NCBI GenBank assembly: GCA_016713405.1
Contig: JADJPF010000003.1
Coordinates: 310,001 to 374,000, forward strand
Direction: 5' to 3'
Length of the DNA: 64,000 nucleotides
Origin: Blastocatellia bacterium
Lineage (GTDB): Bacteria > Acidobacteriota > Blastocatellia > Chloracidobacteriales > JADJPF01
Shown piece by piece: positions 43,820-52,885 of this stretch; within the stretch, counting starts at the first letter, position 1, and the number at the start of each line of letters is the position of its first letter. Made by a program: the position numbers and the translations under genes. The notes under the pieces are model-generated. The model saw only the letters and a program-made list of their open reading frames with translations. It made no database searches and was not told the origin of the DNA.

Positions 43820-44296
43820 ATGTCATTAGGATTGCATAATATTGGTGTTCCAAAAGGAGCCAACAAAGCCAAAAAAAGGGTTGGTCGGGGCCCGGGTTCA
43901 GGCCATGGAAAAACATCGGCTCGTGGTAACAAAGGACAAAAATCTCGTTCAGGTTATAGTAGCATGCGAGGTTTTGAAGGTGGTCAGATGCCACTCCATA
44001 GACGTTTACCAAAACGAGGTTTCACTAATATATTCAAAAAAGAGTGGAACGAAGTTAATTTAGACACACTTGAAAAGATGTTTCAAGAAGGTGAAACTGT
44101 AACAACAGATGCTTTATTAGAAAAAGGTATTATCAAAAAACTAGCAAAAGATGGATTAGCTATTTTAGCTAAAGGAACTATTAGCAAAGCACTTAAAGTA
44201 GAAGCCCATCGTTTTAGCCAAAGTGCGAAAGATAAAATATGTGCTGTTGGGGGAAGCATTGTAGTGACTTCTTCTTATGGAGAAAAAGTAAACTAA
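43820..44296 (+). CDS. rplO: 50S ribosomal protein L15
   Basis: The ATG at 43820 follows TTTGGAGC and gives MSLGLHNIGVPKGANKAKKR; an in-frame TTG at 43799 is rejected. The 158-residue protein has GRGPGSGHGKTSARGNKGQKSR and GFEGGQMPLHRRLPKRGF. L15 is a late assembly protein in 50S. It is followed by secY at 39 bases. Confidence 0.97.
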   Translation: MSLGLHNIGVPKGANKAKKRVGRGPGSGHGKTSARGNKGQKSRSGYSSMRGFEGGQMPLHRRLPKRGFTNIFKKEWNEVNLDTLEKMFQEGETVTTDALLEKGIIKKLAKDGLAILAKGTISKALKVEAHRFSQSAKDKICAVGGSIVVTSSYGEKVN

Positions 44297-44335
44297 TTTT
44301 TATAATTTCCCTCGTTTTGGAGCTTATACGATAAT

Positions 44336-45736
44336 ATGTTAGATCAATTTTTTAGAAGTTTAAAAAACGTTTTTTCTATACCAGATTTAAGAAGACGTAT
44401 TTTTTTTACGTTGTTTATGTTGTTGGTTTATCGTATAGGTAGCCATATAAGAACGCCTGGGATTGATCCTTATCAACTAGAAAAGCTTTGGAGTACCATT
44501 GCGGGTTCTTTAGTAGGTGTAGTTGATTTGTTCACTGGTGGAAATTTTCGAGTAGTTTCGATATTTGCTCTTGGTATTACTCCTTATATAACTTCTTCCA
44601 TAGTTTTGCAATTGTTGACATCCGTTTTTCCTTCTCTAAAAAAAGTTCAAGAAGAAGGGGAATCTGGAAGACAAAAAATAAATCAATATACACGCTATGG
44701 AACCATATTGCTTTCTCTCTTACAGTCATTTTTCATATCGATGTGGTTGAAAAGCCAACCTGGCTTAGTTGTTGGGATTAATCCTGTAATGTTTGTTTTT
44801 CTTACCATGTTGACACTAACTACTGGAACTGCTTTTATAATGTGGTTAGGAGAACAAATTACAGAACGTGGCATTGGTAATGGTATCAGTTTGATGATTT
44901 TTGCTGGTATTGTCTTAGGTTTGCCTAATGCTATTTACCAAATTTGGGAACGAGTTAAAGACTTAGATCCAACATCAACTTTAGGTGTTTTAGCTATGCT
45001 TGTAGCTATGTTGGCTATAACAATGGCTATTGTTTTTGTTGAGCGTGGGCATAGAAAGATATCAATAAACTATGCAAAAAGGATGGTTGGTCGCAAACTT
45101 GTAGGGGGACAATCAACTCACATGCCTTTGCGCGTTAATATGGCAGGCGTTATACCTGTTATTTTTGCTTCTTCTATACTTACTTTCCCACAAACAATAG
45201 CTCAATTTACAGGATCTGATGCTATAAAAAGTTTTTTAGGTAATTTTGGTGGCGGCCATCCTTTGTATATGTTGCTATTTACTGTTGCAAACATATTTTT
45301 CACTTTCTTCTATGTTTCTATAATTTTTAATACAGATGAAATTGCGGAAAATTTGCGTAAACATGGTGGTTATGTGCCAGGCATACGCCCGGGTAAACGT
45401 ACAGCGGATTACTTAAGCACTATCCTGACTAGATTAACTGTTGTTGGTGCTATTTACTTAACTGTAATAGCAATTATTCCACAGATATTACTTAGTGGCG
45501 TTCAAGTGGATAAATTGCCGGGTGTAGGAACATGGTTATATGGTGTCTTTACTTCTAACCCAATTACTGATTGGATAGTAAAAGGCTTCGGCTTTCAATT
45601 CTATTTTGGTGGTACTTCTCTATTAATTGTAATAGGTGTTGCTATGGATACTGTTAACCAGATAGAATCCCAGTTGATCATGCGACATTATGAAGGCTTT
45701 TTGAAAAAAGGTCGGATAAGAGGCCGTAGAGACTAG
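44336..45736 (+). CDS. secY: Preprotein translocase subunit SecY
   Basis: The 466-residue protein has ten predicted membrane helices, the first at about residues 20-38 (FFTLFMLLVYRIGSHIRTPG), the plug region GGNFRVVSIFALGITPYITSS and QPGLVVGINPV, and the ribosome-binding loop GRKLVGGQSTHMPLRVNMAGVIPVIF. It forms the protein-conducting channel in the inner membrane with SecE and SecG. Its place between rplO and adk is conserved. Confidence 0.97.
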   Translation: MLDQFFRSLKNVFSIPDLRRRIFFTLFMLLVYRIGSHIRTPGIDPYQLEKLWSTIAGSLVGVVDLFTGGNFRVVSIFALGITPYITSSIVLQLLTSVFPSLKKVQEEGESGRQKINQYTRYGTILLSLLQSFFISMWLKSQPGLVVGINPVMFVFLTMLTLTTGTAFIMWLGEQITERGIGNGISLMIFAGIVLGLPNAIYQIWERVKDLDPTSTLGVLAMLVAMLAITMAIVFVERGHRKISINYAKRMVGRKLVGGQSTHMPLRVNMAGVIPVIFASSILTFPQTIAQFTGSDAIKSFLGNFGGGHPLYMLLFTVANIFFTFFYVSIIFNTDEIAENLRKHGGYVPGIRPGKRTADYLSTILTRLTVVGAIYLTVIAIIPQILLSGVQVDKLPGVGTWLYGVFTSNPITDWIVKGFGFQFYFGGTSLLIVIGVAMDTVNQIESQLIMRHYEGFLKKGRIRGRRD

Positions 45737-45756
45737 TTAATTTTCTAGGAGTTTCT

Positions 45757-46410
45757 GTGTCATTAAATAAGATAATTGTAATGTTAGGTGCCCCAGGAGC
45801 TGGTAAAGGTACCCAAGCACGTAAATTACAAGAAAAGTTTTCCTTACCCCAAATTTCTACAGGGGATATTTTGCGGCAAATTGCTAAAGAAAATACCCCT
45901 TTAGGGAGTACTGTTCGTGAAATACAGGCATTAGGAAAATTAGTTGGTGATGATGTTTTGCTTGAGCTTGTGACTGAGCGCACAAACAAGAAAGACTGCA
46001 CAGAAGGTTTTGTTTTAGATGGTTATCCAAGAACGCTAAATCAAGCAAAACAGCTAAGTTTGTTGGCAAAAAAGCATAATAAGCCTGTTTTTGTTATAGA
46101 AGTTAAAGTTTCAGAAGAAATATTATTAAACAGATTAACAGGTAGACGCACTTGTTCTGGTTGTGGGGAAATTTATAATATTTATTACAAACCTCCTAAA
46201 CATGAAAATAAGTGTGATATTTGTGAAAGTTCTTTAACTAATAGAAGTGACGATAAGTTAGAAGCTATAAAATCACGATTAGAAGAGTACAAAGCTAATA
46301 CAGCTCCTCTCATAGATTACTACACTAATATAAATTCTTTGATATCTGTTGATGGAACTAAACTATCAAGTGAAATTTTTGATGAGCTTTGTTGCATTCT
46401 AAAATCTTAA
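45757..46410 (+). CDS. adk: Adenylate kinase, zinc-lid type
   Basis: A GTG start after TAGGAG gives a 217-residue protein with P-loop GAPGAGKGT (residues 11-19), DGYPRTLNQA and a LID with four Cys (CSGCGEIYN and KCDIC). The four Cys should bind structural zinc as in Gram-positive adenylate kinases. It interconverts AMP, ADP and ATP. Confidence 0.97.
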   Translation: MSLNKIIVMLGAPGAGKGTQARKLQEKFSLPQISTGDILRQIAKENTPLGSTVREIQALGKLVGDDVLLELVTERTNKKDCTEGFVLDGYPRTLNQAKQLSLLAKKHNKPVFVIEVKVSEEILLNRLTGRRTCSGCGEIYNIYYKPPKHENKCDICESSLTNRSDDKLEAIKSRLEEYKANTAPLIDYYTNINSLISVDGTKLSSEIFDELCCILKS

Positions 46411-46440
46411 TAAATGTTTTTTATAATAAACTGCTACTAA

Positions 46441-47193
46441 ATGATAATAACAAAAACAAGAGCAGAAATTCAGAAAATGTATGGTGCTGGGCAATTAGTA
46501 GCACAAGTCTTGAGACAATTGTCTAGATTGGTTACACCAGGTATAACTACAAGTGAGCTTGATATTTATGCTGAAAAATGTATAAGAGATGCAGGAGCTA
46601 TTCCAACTTTTAAGGGATATCGCGGTTATCCTTATTCAATCTGTACCTCTGTTAACGAACAAGTTGTACATGGATTTCCTTCAGAGCGTATTCTTAAAGA
46701 AGGTGACATAATAAGTATTGATTGTGGTGCAACCTTAGCTGGATATGTTGGAGATTCTGCTATAACTATTCCTGTTGGCCGTGTTTCTGATGAAGCTCAA
46801 AAACTAGTTGATGTTACTAGAGAGTCTCTTTATCAAGCTATTGAGAAAATGCAAGTAGGCAATAGGTTGTATGATGTTTCTTATGCAGTACAATCTTATG
46901 CTGAATCAAGAGGCTATACAGTAGTTAGAGATTTTTGTGGTCATGGTATAGGCACAGCAATGCATGAAGAACCTCAAGTTCCTAACTATGGTAAACCAGG
47001 TAAAGGCCCTCGGCTTCGAGAAGGTTGGGTATTAGCTATTGAACCAATGGTAAATGTTGGTTCTTATCAAGTAAAAATTGAAAAAGATGGTTGGACAGTA
47101 ACAACAATTGATAAGAGATTATCTGCTCATTTTGAACATACAATAGCAATTCTTTCTGAAGGCCCTTGGGTACTTACTCAGCTAAATTCTTAA
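46441..47193 (+). CDS. map: Methionine aminopeptidase, type I
   Basis: The 250-residue enzyme has metal ligands in IDCGATLAGYVGDSAITI (two Asp), GHGIGTAMHEEPQVPN (His), IEPMVNVG (Glu) and FEHTIAI (Glu). It removes the initiator Met from new proteins. No clear ribosome binding site precedes the ATG at 46441, 30 bases after adk. Confidence 0.97.
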   Translation: MIITKTRAEIQKMYGAGQLVAQVLRQLSRLVTPGITTSELDIYAEKCIRDAGAIPTFKGYRGYPYSICTSVNEQVVHGFPSERILKEGDIISIDCGATLAGYVGDSAITIPVGRVSDEAQKLVDVTRESLYQAIEKMQVGNRLYDVSYAVQSYAESRGYTVVRDFCGHGIGTAMHEEPQVPNYGKPGKGPRLREGWVLAIEPMVNVGSYQVKIEKDGWTVTTIDKRLSAHFEHTIAILSEGPWVLTQLNS

Positions 47194-47295
47194 TAAAATA
47201 AAAGCGTTAAATCTGCTGGCTTGGCTTTTTACGCTTAATTGCTATGTTATAATAAAAGCTTTAATTATTTGTGAATTTTTATTTTGTGTAAAATT

Positions 47296-47514
47296 ATGTC
47301 AAAAGAAGACGCTATCGAAGTGGTTGCATCAGTAGTAGAAACATTACCAAATGCAATGTTTCGTGTTGAGTTAGAAAATAAGCATCAAGTTCTTGCCCAT
47401 ATTTCTGGGAAAATGCGCAAAAATTTTATTAAAATTTTGCCAGGGGACAAAGTCATAGTTGAGTTATCTCCTTATGATTTAACACGTGGGCGAATAATTT
47501 ATCGTTATAAGTAA
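47296..47514 (+). CDS. infA: Translation initiation factor IF-1
   Basis: The ATG at 47296 gives the canonical 72-residue IF-1, MSKEDAIEVVASVVETLPNA with HISGKMRKNFIKILPGDKV and ELSPYDLTRGRIIYRYK. An in-frame TTG at 47284 is rejected because of length. IF-1 occupies the A site during initiation. Confidence 0.97.
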   Translation: MSKEDAIEVVASVVETLPNAMFRVELENKHQVLAHISGKMRKNFIKILPGDKVIVELSPYDLTRGRIIYRYK

Positions 47515-47528
47515 CATTTAGGAGAATT

Positions 47529-47642
47529 ATGAAAGTTAGGGCATCTGTTAAGAAAATCTGTGACAAATGTAAAATTATTCATAGACATGGTGTAGTAAGA
47601 ATAATTTGTGAGAATCCTAAACATAAGCAACGTCAAGGGTAA
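47529..47642 (+). CDS. rpmJ: 50S ribosomal protein L36
   Basis: The ATG at 47529, after TTAGGAGAA, opens a 37-residue frame that ends with TAA at 47640-47642: MKVRASVKKICDKCKIIHRH and so on to KHKQRQG. Cys11, Cys14, Cys27 and His32 form the zinc site of the zinc-containing L36. It lies 14 bases after infA, the usual location. Confidence 0.96.
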   Translation: MKVRASVKKICDKCKIIHRHGVVRIICENPKHKQRQG

Positions 47643-47738
47643 GATAAAACATATAGCTAAAATTAAAGCATATTTGTTTTTGTAAACCTTTTCTATTTTA
47701 CTAATAAATAATTTTATTTGTTTTATTTTGGAGGATAT

Positions 47739-48146
47739 ATGGCGCGTATCGCGGGTGTGGATTTGCCAGATAATAAAAGAGCAGAAATAGGTTTAACCTA
47801 TATTTATGGAATTGGTCGCTCTCGGGCAATGCGCATTATTAAAGAAGCAGCAGAAGAATCAAATCAATCTGCACAAACCCTAGGCGGAAAAAAGATGAAA
47901 GAGCTTACAGAAGAAGAGCTTTCACGTATTCGTGCAGCAATAGAAAGAACTGGTGATGTAGAAGGCGATTTGCGCAAAGCAATCCAAATAGATATAAAAA
48001 GATTGATAGAGATTGGTTGTTATAGAGGTTTGCGACATCGTCGGGGTTTACCTGTTCGTGGTCAACGTACGCATACTAATGCTAGAACACGAAAAGGCCC
48101 ACGTAGAGCTACTATTGCTAAGAAGAAGGCTCCTGGTAAGAAGTAA
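47739..48146 (+). CDS. rpsM: 30S ribosomal protein S13
   Basis: The ATG at 47739 follows TTGGAGGATAT and gives MARIAGVDLPDNKRAEIG; an upstream TTG at 47718 is rejected. The 135-residue protein has TYIYGIGRSRA and the C-terminal GLRHRRGLPVRGQRTHTNAR. S13 contacts tRNA and S19 at the head. It opens the alpha-operon part. Confidence 0.97.
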   Translation: MARIAGVDLPDNKRAEIGLTYIYGIGRSRAMRIIKEAAEESNQSAQTLGGKKMKELTEEELSRIRAAIERTGDVEGDLRKAIQIDIKRLIEIGCYRGLRHRRGLPVRGQRTHTNARTRKGPRRATIAKKKAPGKK

Positions 48147-48178
48147 TATTTGTATTAAAATAGTATTGGTAAAAATTT

Positions 48179-48586
48179 ATGGCAAAAAAAACAACAGCTT
48201 CTAGTAAAAAGAAAACTTTTAAGAAGAAAGAAAAAAAGGTAATTCCTCAAGGAATCGTTCATATTCAAGCCTCTTTTAATAATACTTTAGTTAGTATTAC
48301 TGATTTAGAGGGAAATCTCGTTAGTGCCTCTTCAGCAGGTGCGTTAGGCTTTAATGGATCTCGTAAAGGGACACCTTTTGCTGCTCAACAAGCTGCTAGC
48401 AAAGCTGCTACGCTTGCTAAAGAAGCCGGTATGCAAATTTGTGAAGTTAGGGTTAAAGGCCCTGGATCTGGCCGAGAATCAGCTATTCGTGCTGTTCATA
48501 GTGCTGGAATAGATGTTCGTGTAATAAAAGATGTTACACCAATACCTCATAATGGTTGTAGACCGCCTAAACGTCGTAGAGTTTAG
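48179..48586 (+). CDS. rpsK: 30S ribosomal protein S11
   Basis: The 135-residue protein has a Lys-rich N-terminus (AKKTTASSKKKTFKKKEKK), then GIVHIQASFNNTLVSITD, GRKGTPFAAQQAA-like segment and DVTPIPHNGCRPPKRRRV. S11 lies on the 30S platform near the mRNA exit. Confidence 0.98.
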   Translation: MAKKTTASSKKKTFKKKEKKVIPQGIVHIQASFNNTLVSITDLEGNLVSASSAGALGFNGSRKGTPFAAQQAASKAATLAKEAGMQICEVRVKGPGSGRESAIRAVHSAGIDVRVIKDVTPIPHNGCRPPKRRRV

Positions 48587-48630
48587 GTAATCTTAAAATA
48601 TTTATATTTTGTTTTATTTAGGAGGATATC

Positions 48631-49269
48631 TTGGCAAGGTATCGTGGTGCGGTTTGTCGTCTTTGTAGGCGCGAAGGCGTGAAGTTATACTTAAAAGGTG
48701 AGCGTTGTTATAAACCCTCTTGTGCTATAGATAAAAGAGGCCAACAACCTCCAGGTGAGCATGGACAAGATGCTCGACGTGGCAAGTTAGTAGGTTATGC
48801 TGAACAACTAAGAGAAAAACAAAAAGTTAAACGTGTTTATGGTATGTTAGAAGGGCAGTTTCGTAGTTATTTTGAAAAAGCTGTTCGCCAAAAAGGTGTT
48901 ACAGGTGAAAACCTTTTACTTCTTTTAGAACGTCGTTTAGATAATGTTGTTTATAAACTTGGTTATGCTACTTCCCACGCTCAAGCAAGGCAGTTAGTTA
49001 CACATGGTCATATAGTTGTAAATGGAAGAAAAGTTAATATTCCTTCTTTTCAAGTAAAGGTTGGGGATAAAATAACTATCAAAGAAACTAGTAAAAATAA
49101 TGGTTTTATCCAAACAGCTTTTCAAACTGCTGGTGGACGTGGTAGACCAGCTTGGTTAGAAATTGCTGACGCAAGTAATATGGTTGGTCAAGTTTTGTCT
49201 TTACCTAGACGCGAAGATATTGACTCAAGCATAAAAGAACAATTGATAGTAGAACTTTATTCCAAGTAA
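48631..49269 (+). CDS. rpsD: 30S ribosomal protein S4, zinc-type
   Basis: A TTG start after AGGAGGAT gives MARYRGAVCRLCRREG. The 212-residue protein has four Cys (CRLC and CYKPSC) typical of zinc-binding S4 and the S4 RNA-binding domain LLLLLERRLDNVVYKLGYA with QLVTHGHIVVNGRKVNIPS. S4 nucleates 30S assembly and represses the alpha operon in E. coli. Confidence 0.98.
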   Translation: MARYRGAVCRLCRREGVKLYLKGERCYKPSCAIDKRGQQPPGEHGQDARRGKLVGYAEQLREKQKVKRVYGMLEGQFRSYFEKAVRQKGVTGENLLLLLERRLDNVVYKLGYATSHAQARQLVTHGHIVVNGRKVNIPSFQVKVGDKITIKETSKNNGFIQTAFQTAGGRGRPAWLEIADASNMVGQVLSLPRREDIDSSIKEQLIVELYSK

Positions 49270-49341
49270 TAACATTTATTTTGATCTAAAATAGTGAGTA
49301 AAGTTTTTAACTAAAATCAAAGATTTTAGATTGTAAGAGAT

Positions 49342-50346
49342 GTGATGGAGCAACAAATTTTAACTTGGACAAACTTTCAAAAGCCAAAAAGGTTGATGTG
49401 TGAGTTTGAAACGCTAACAGATACATATGGGCGTTTTTATGCTCAACCTTTTGAACGAGGTTTTGGTACAACTATAGGGAACACTCTACGTAGAGCGTTA
49501 CTTTCTTCTATAGAAGGGCCAGCAATTACAGCAGTTAAAATAGAAGGTGTTTTAGATGAGTTTTCCCCTATACAAGGATCAGGTGAAGACGCTACTGATA
49601 TAATACTTAATCTAAAGCGAATTTCATTTAAACTACATACAAATGAACCAAAAGTACTTCGGGTCACATTTAAGGGCCCTGGCAGGTTTACAGCAGGGCA
49701 TATACCTCTTGATGAAGATATAGATATAATTGACCCTAATATTTATATCACTTCTTTAGAAGAAGAGACTTCTTTAGATATAGAATTGTATATTAAGCAA
49801 GGATATGGTTATGTTGCGGCACAATATAATGCCGATGATAATTTATCTACAGGTTGTTTACCATTAGATTCTGTGCATTCTCCTGTTAGAAAAGTTAACT
49901 ATCAAGTTGAGCCTGCTCGTTTAGGGCAAGACACTGACTATGATAGATTGACATTGGAAGTTTGGACTAATGGTGGAATTCGTCCTGAAGCTGCAATAAG
50001 TTTGGCTGCTAAATTAATCAAAGATCACATGTCAGTCTTTATTAATTTTGAAGAAGGGCCTGAGGTTCAAGAGCCTGAGCCAGAAGAAAAGCCATCTCCT
50101 TTTAATGAAAACTTAGATAGATCTGTTGAAGAGCTAGAATTATCTGTTCGTTCTTATAACTGCTTGAAAAATGCTGATATCAGAACTATTAGGGAACTAG
50201 TTCAAAAGACAGAAGCAGAGATGCTAAAAACTAAAAACTTTGGCCGTAAATCTCTAAATGAAATTAAAGAAATCTTAGGTGCTATGGGACTACACCTTGG
50301 TATGCGATTTGATGATACAGGTAGTCCTCTTAAAGAAGAAGAGTAA
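49342..50346 (+). CDS. rpoA: DNA-directed RNA polymerase subunit alpha
   Basis: The start is GTG at 49342 or the adjacent ATG at 49345. The 334-residue protein has the N-terminal assembly domain (GFGTTIGNTLRRALLSSIEG, FEEGPEV region near 240) and the C-terminal domain with LDRSVEELELSVRSYNCLKNADI. The latter binds UP elements and activators. A linker of acidic residues joins them. It lies between rpsD and rplQ as usual. Confidence 0.98.
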   Translation: MMEQQILTWTNFQKPKRLMCEFETLTDTYGRFYAQPFERGFGTTIGNTLRRALLSSIEGPAITAVKIEGVLDEFSPIQGSGEDATDIILNLKRISFKLHTNEPKVLRVTFKGPGRFTAGHIPLDEDIDIIDPNIYITSLEEETSLDIELYIKQGYGYVAAQYNADDNLSTGCLPLDSVHSPVRKVNYQVEPARLGQDTDYDRLTLEVWTNGGIRPEAAISLAAKLIKDHMSVFINFEEGPEVQEPEPEEKPSPFNENLDRSVEELELSVRSYNCLKNADIRTIRELVQKTEAEMLKTKNFGRKSLNEIKEILGAMGLHLGMRFDDTGSPLKEEE

Positions 50347-50375
50347 AATATAGTAGTAGAAATTAGGAGAAGAAC

Positions 50376-50834
50376 ATGCGACACAATGTTGCTCATAGAA
50401 AGTTGGGTCGTCCAACACCACATCGTAAAGCTTTACTTAGAAATCTAGCAACATCACTTATATTACATGAGCGTATAGTAACTACTTTGCCAAAAGCAAA
50501 AGAGTTACGACCATTTGTTGAAAAAGCTATTACACTTGGCAAAGCAGGTACTTTACATGCTCGACGTTTAGCTACAGGTTACTTTTTTGCTGGGAATACA
50601 GGGCGGATGTCATCTGTAAGACGTAAGACAAAGCCACCTGAGCCACAAGCAGGTGTAAAAGCTGTTAGCAAGCTTTTTGATGAAGTAGCTAAAAGATATG
50701 AGTCTCGCCCGGGTGGTTATACTCGTATTCTTAAATTAGGTAATCGCCGAGGTGATGGTGCAGAACTAGCAATTATTGAGTTAGTAGACAGCAAACCAGA
50801 GCCGCTTGCATCTGAATCAACTACAGAAAAATAA
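50376..50834 (+). CDS. rplQ: 50S ribosomal protein L17 with insertion
   Basis: The 152-residue protein has RHNVAHRKLGRPTPHRKALL, LPKAKELRPFVEKAITLGK and GGYTRILKLGNRRGDGAELA. Relative to the usual 115-130 residues, an extra basic stretch of about 20 residues (around 76-98, GRMSSVRRKTKPPEPQAG) separates HARRLA and VSKLFDEV. A short acidic tail is also present. L17 lies near the tunnel exit. It is the last gene before the terminator. Confidence 0.97.
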   Translation: MRHNVAHRKLGRPTPHRKALLRNLATSLILHERIVTTLPKAKELRPFVEKAITLGKAGTLHARRLATGYFFAGNTGRMSSVRRKTKPPEPQAGVKAVSKLFDEVAKRYESRPGGYTRILKLGNRRGDGAELAIIELVDSKPEPLASESTTEK

Positions 50835-50876
50835 TAGTTCTTTAGAGCGAGCTTGATTTTAAGTTAATAAATTAAT

Positions 50877-50915
50877 AAAAGCCCGCTTGCATGTAATCAT
50901 TGCAAGCGGGCTTTT
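50877..50915 (+). terminator. Strong terminator closing the ribosomal protein operons
   Basis: GCCCGCTTGCA (50881-50891) pairs with TGCAAGCGGGC (50901-50911), flanked by AAAA and TTTT that extend the stem to 15 bp. The loop has nine bases. The stem begins 43 bases after the rplQ stop. Confidence 0.92.
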
Positions 50916-50921
50916 GCTTGG

Positions 50922-50952
50922 GTTATATAACAAATTCTATTTTTATATAAAA
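50922..50952 (+). promoter_or_regulatory. Paired palindromic boxes upstream of accBC
   Basis: GTTATATAAC (50922-50931) and TTTTATATAAAA (50941-50952) are palindromes sharing the core TTATATAA at 50923 and 50943, exactly 20 bp apart. They lie between the terminator and accB. Two helical turns of spacing suit cooperative binding by a dimeric regulator. No such regulator is known here, and the low complexity makes chance plausible. Confidence 0.35.
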
Positions 50953-50999
50953 CAAATTAAAAAGCACTTTTCTAATTCTTAAGTAAATGAGGTAAAGTT

Positions 51000-51485
51000 G
51001 TGGAGCTTAAGGAAATTAAAGAATTAATTGAGCTAGTTTCAGAAAAAGGTTTTACTGAGTTTGAGTTAAAACAAGGGAGTTTTAAAATAAAAATTTCTTC
51101 ATTTAGTAATGATGTTACACCTCCTAGTGTTTCAAAAAGTTCAAAACGCCTAGAAGAGCCTCAAACGGAAAAAATTATACCTACTGTTGTAGAACCTCCT
51201 AAAACACCTATTGTTACAGAAAAAGAAATAAAAGTAGAAAAAGATTTACATAAGATAAAATCCCCTATAGTTGGTACTTTTTATCGCGCTCCTAGTCCAA
51301 CATCAGACTCTTTTGTAAAAGTAGGTAGCCAAATTAAACCTGGTACTGTTTTATGTATTATTGAAGCTATGAAGTTAATGAATGAAATTGAGTCTGATGT
51401 AGGTGGCGAAATAGTAGAAATATATGTGGAAAACAACCACCCTGTTGAGTATGGTCAACCGCTTTTTGGAGTCAAAGTAAATTAA
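51000..51485 (+). CDS. accB: Biotin carboxyl carrier protein of acetyl-CoA carboxylase
   Basis: A GTG start after GAGGT gives 161 residues. An N-terminal helix (MELKEIKELIELVSEKGFTE) and Pro-rich linker precede the biotinyl domain (SPIVGTFYRAPSPTSDSFV), where EAMKLMNEI contains the biotinylated Lys125. It shuttles CO2 between the carboxylase and transferase in malonyl-CoA synthesis. accC follows after 4 bases. Confidence 0.97.
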   Translation: MELKEIKELIELVSEKGFTEFELKQGSFKIKISSFSNDVTPPSVSKSSKRLEEPQTEKIIPTVVEPPKTPIVTEKEIKVEKDLHKIKSPIVGTFYRAPSPTSDSFVKVGSQIKPGTVLCIIEAMKLMNEIESDVGGEIVEIYVENNHPVEYGQPLFGVKVN

Positions 51486-51489
51486 TCAC

Positions 51490-52836
51490 ATGTTTAAGAA
51501 AATACTTATTGCTAATCGTGGCGAAATAGCTTGCCGTATCATTTGGGCTTGTAGGGAATTAGGTATTGAAACAGTTGCTGTTTATTCAGAAGCTGACAGT
51601 GATTCATTGCATGTTAGATTTGCTGATGATGCTGTTTGTATAGGGCCGCCTTCTAGCGGGCAAAGTTATCTTAATATTCCTGCTGTAATTAGTGCTGCTG
51701 AGATTAAAAATGTTGATGCTATACATCCTGGATATGGATTTTTAGCAGAAAATGCCCATTTTGCTGAAGTATGTGAGGCTTGTAATATTAAGTTTATAGG
51801 CCCATCGCCTGAAGCTATTCGTACAATGGGTGACAAAGCACGTGCTAAAAAGGCTATGAAAGCAGCCGGACTACCTTTATTACCTGGAAGCGATGGAATT
51901 GTTGAAAGTGTAGAGGAAGCTATCAAAATAGCCGAAATAATTGGCTATCCTGTAATAATTAAAGCTAGTGCTGGTGGTGGTGGTCGTGGAATGCGTATTG
52001 TGCGAGATACCACAGAGTTAGTTTCTGCTTATCAAACTGCTAGACATGAAGCAGGATCAGCTTTTTGTGATCCTAGCGTTTATATAGAAAAATATTTAGA
52101 AAACCCTCGTCACATTGAGTTTCAGATTCTAGCTGATGGTCATGGAAATGTTATACATCTTGGTGAGCGGGAATGCTCAATTCAAAGACGACATCAAAAA
52201 TTAATTGAAGAGTCTCCATCTGTATTATTAAGTCCTGAAATTCGCAAAAAAGTAGGAACCCTAGTTGCAAAGGCTTGTCAAGATCTTGGATATGTTAGTG
52301 CTGGTACAGTAGAAATGCTTTTTGATAATGATTGTAATTTCTACTTTATGGAGATGAATACTAGAATCCAAGTTGAGCATCCTGTAACTGAAATGGTGAC
52401 AGGTGTAGATCTAGTTCAAGCTCAAATTCATATAGCTGCTGGTGAGCCTTTATCCATAAAACAAAAAGATGTTAAGTTTAATGGGCATTCGATAGAATGT
52501 CGTATTAATGCTGAACATCCAGAAAAGTTTACTCCTAGCCCTGGCCTAATTACCACCTTAAATTTACCTGGTGGCCCTGGAGTTAGAATAGATACGGCTG
52601 CTTATTTGGGCTACACTGTCCCACCTTATTATGATTCAATGGTAGCAAAACTGATAGTTCATGCTAGTACACGTCCACTTGCAATAGCTCGAATGAAGCG
52701 GGCTTTAGATGTGATGATTGTTGAAGGAATAAAAACCACAATACCTTTACATTATCGCATTATGGATGATCCAGATTTTATTGCTGGTAATCTTTCTACT
52801 CGGTTTATGGAAAACTTCTTTGCCCGCAATAAATAA
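51490..52836 (+). CDS. accC: Acetyl-CoA carboxylase biotin carboxylase subunit
   Basis: The 448-residue ATP-grasp enzyme starts MFKKILIANRGEIACRIIWA and has GDKARAKKAMKAAGLPLLPG, the Gly-rich ASAGGGGRGMR ATP loop and FMEMNTRIQVEHPVTEMVTG. It carboxylates biotin on AccB using ATP and bicarbonate. accD and accA are elsewhere, as is common. Confidence 0.98.
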   Translation: MFKKILIANRGEIACRIIWACRELGIETVAVYSEADSDSLHVRFADDAVCIGPPSSGQSYLNIPAVISAAEIKNVDAIHPGYGFLAENAHFAEVCEACNIKFIGPSPEAIRTMGDKARAKKAMKAAGLPLLPGSDGIVESVEEAIKIAEIIGYPVIIKASAGGGGRGMRIVRDTTELVSAYQTARHEAGSAFCDPSVYIEKYLENPRHIEFQILADGHGNVIHLGERECSIQRRHQKLIEESPSVLLSPEIRKKVGTLVAKACQDLGYVSAGTVEMLFDNDCNFYFMEMNTRIQVEHPVTEMVTGVDLVQAQIHIAAGEPLSIKQKDVKFNGHSIECRINAEHPEKFTPSPGLITTLNLPGGPGVRIDTAAYLGYTVPPYYDSMVAKLIVHASTRPLAIARMKRALDVMIVEGIKTTIPLHYRIMDDPDFIAGNLSTRFMENFFARNK

Positions 52837-52854
52837 CAGAAAAATGCTAGTTAT

Positions 52855-52885
52855 AAATAGTCTAGGTTAAATATCTAGGCTATTT
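52855..52885. terminator. Hairpin between accC and the convergent MBL gene
   Basis: AAATAGTCTAG (52855-52865) pairs with CTAGGCTATTT (52875-52885) with one G-T pair and a nine-base loop. It overlaps the stop of the minus-strand gene. No good T-run follows on either strand, so terminator function is uncertain. The stem resembles that at 19966-20001. Confidence 0.45.
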
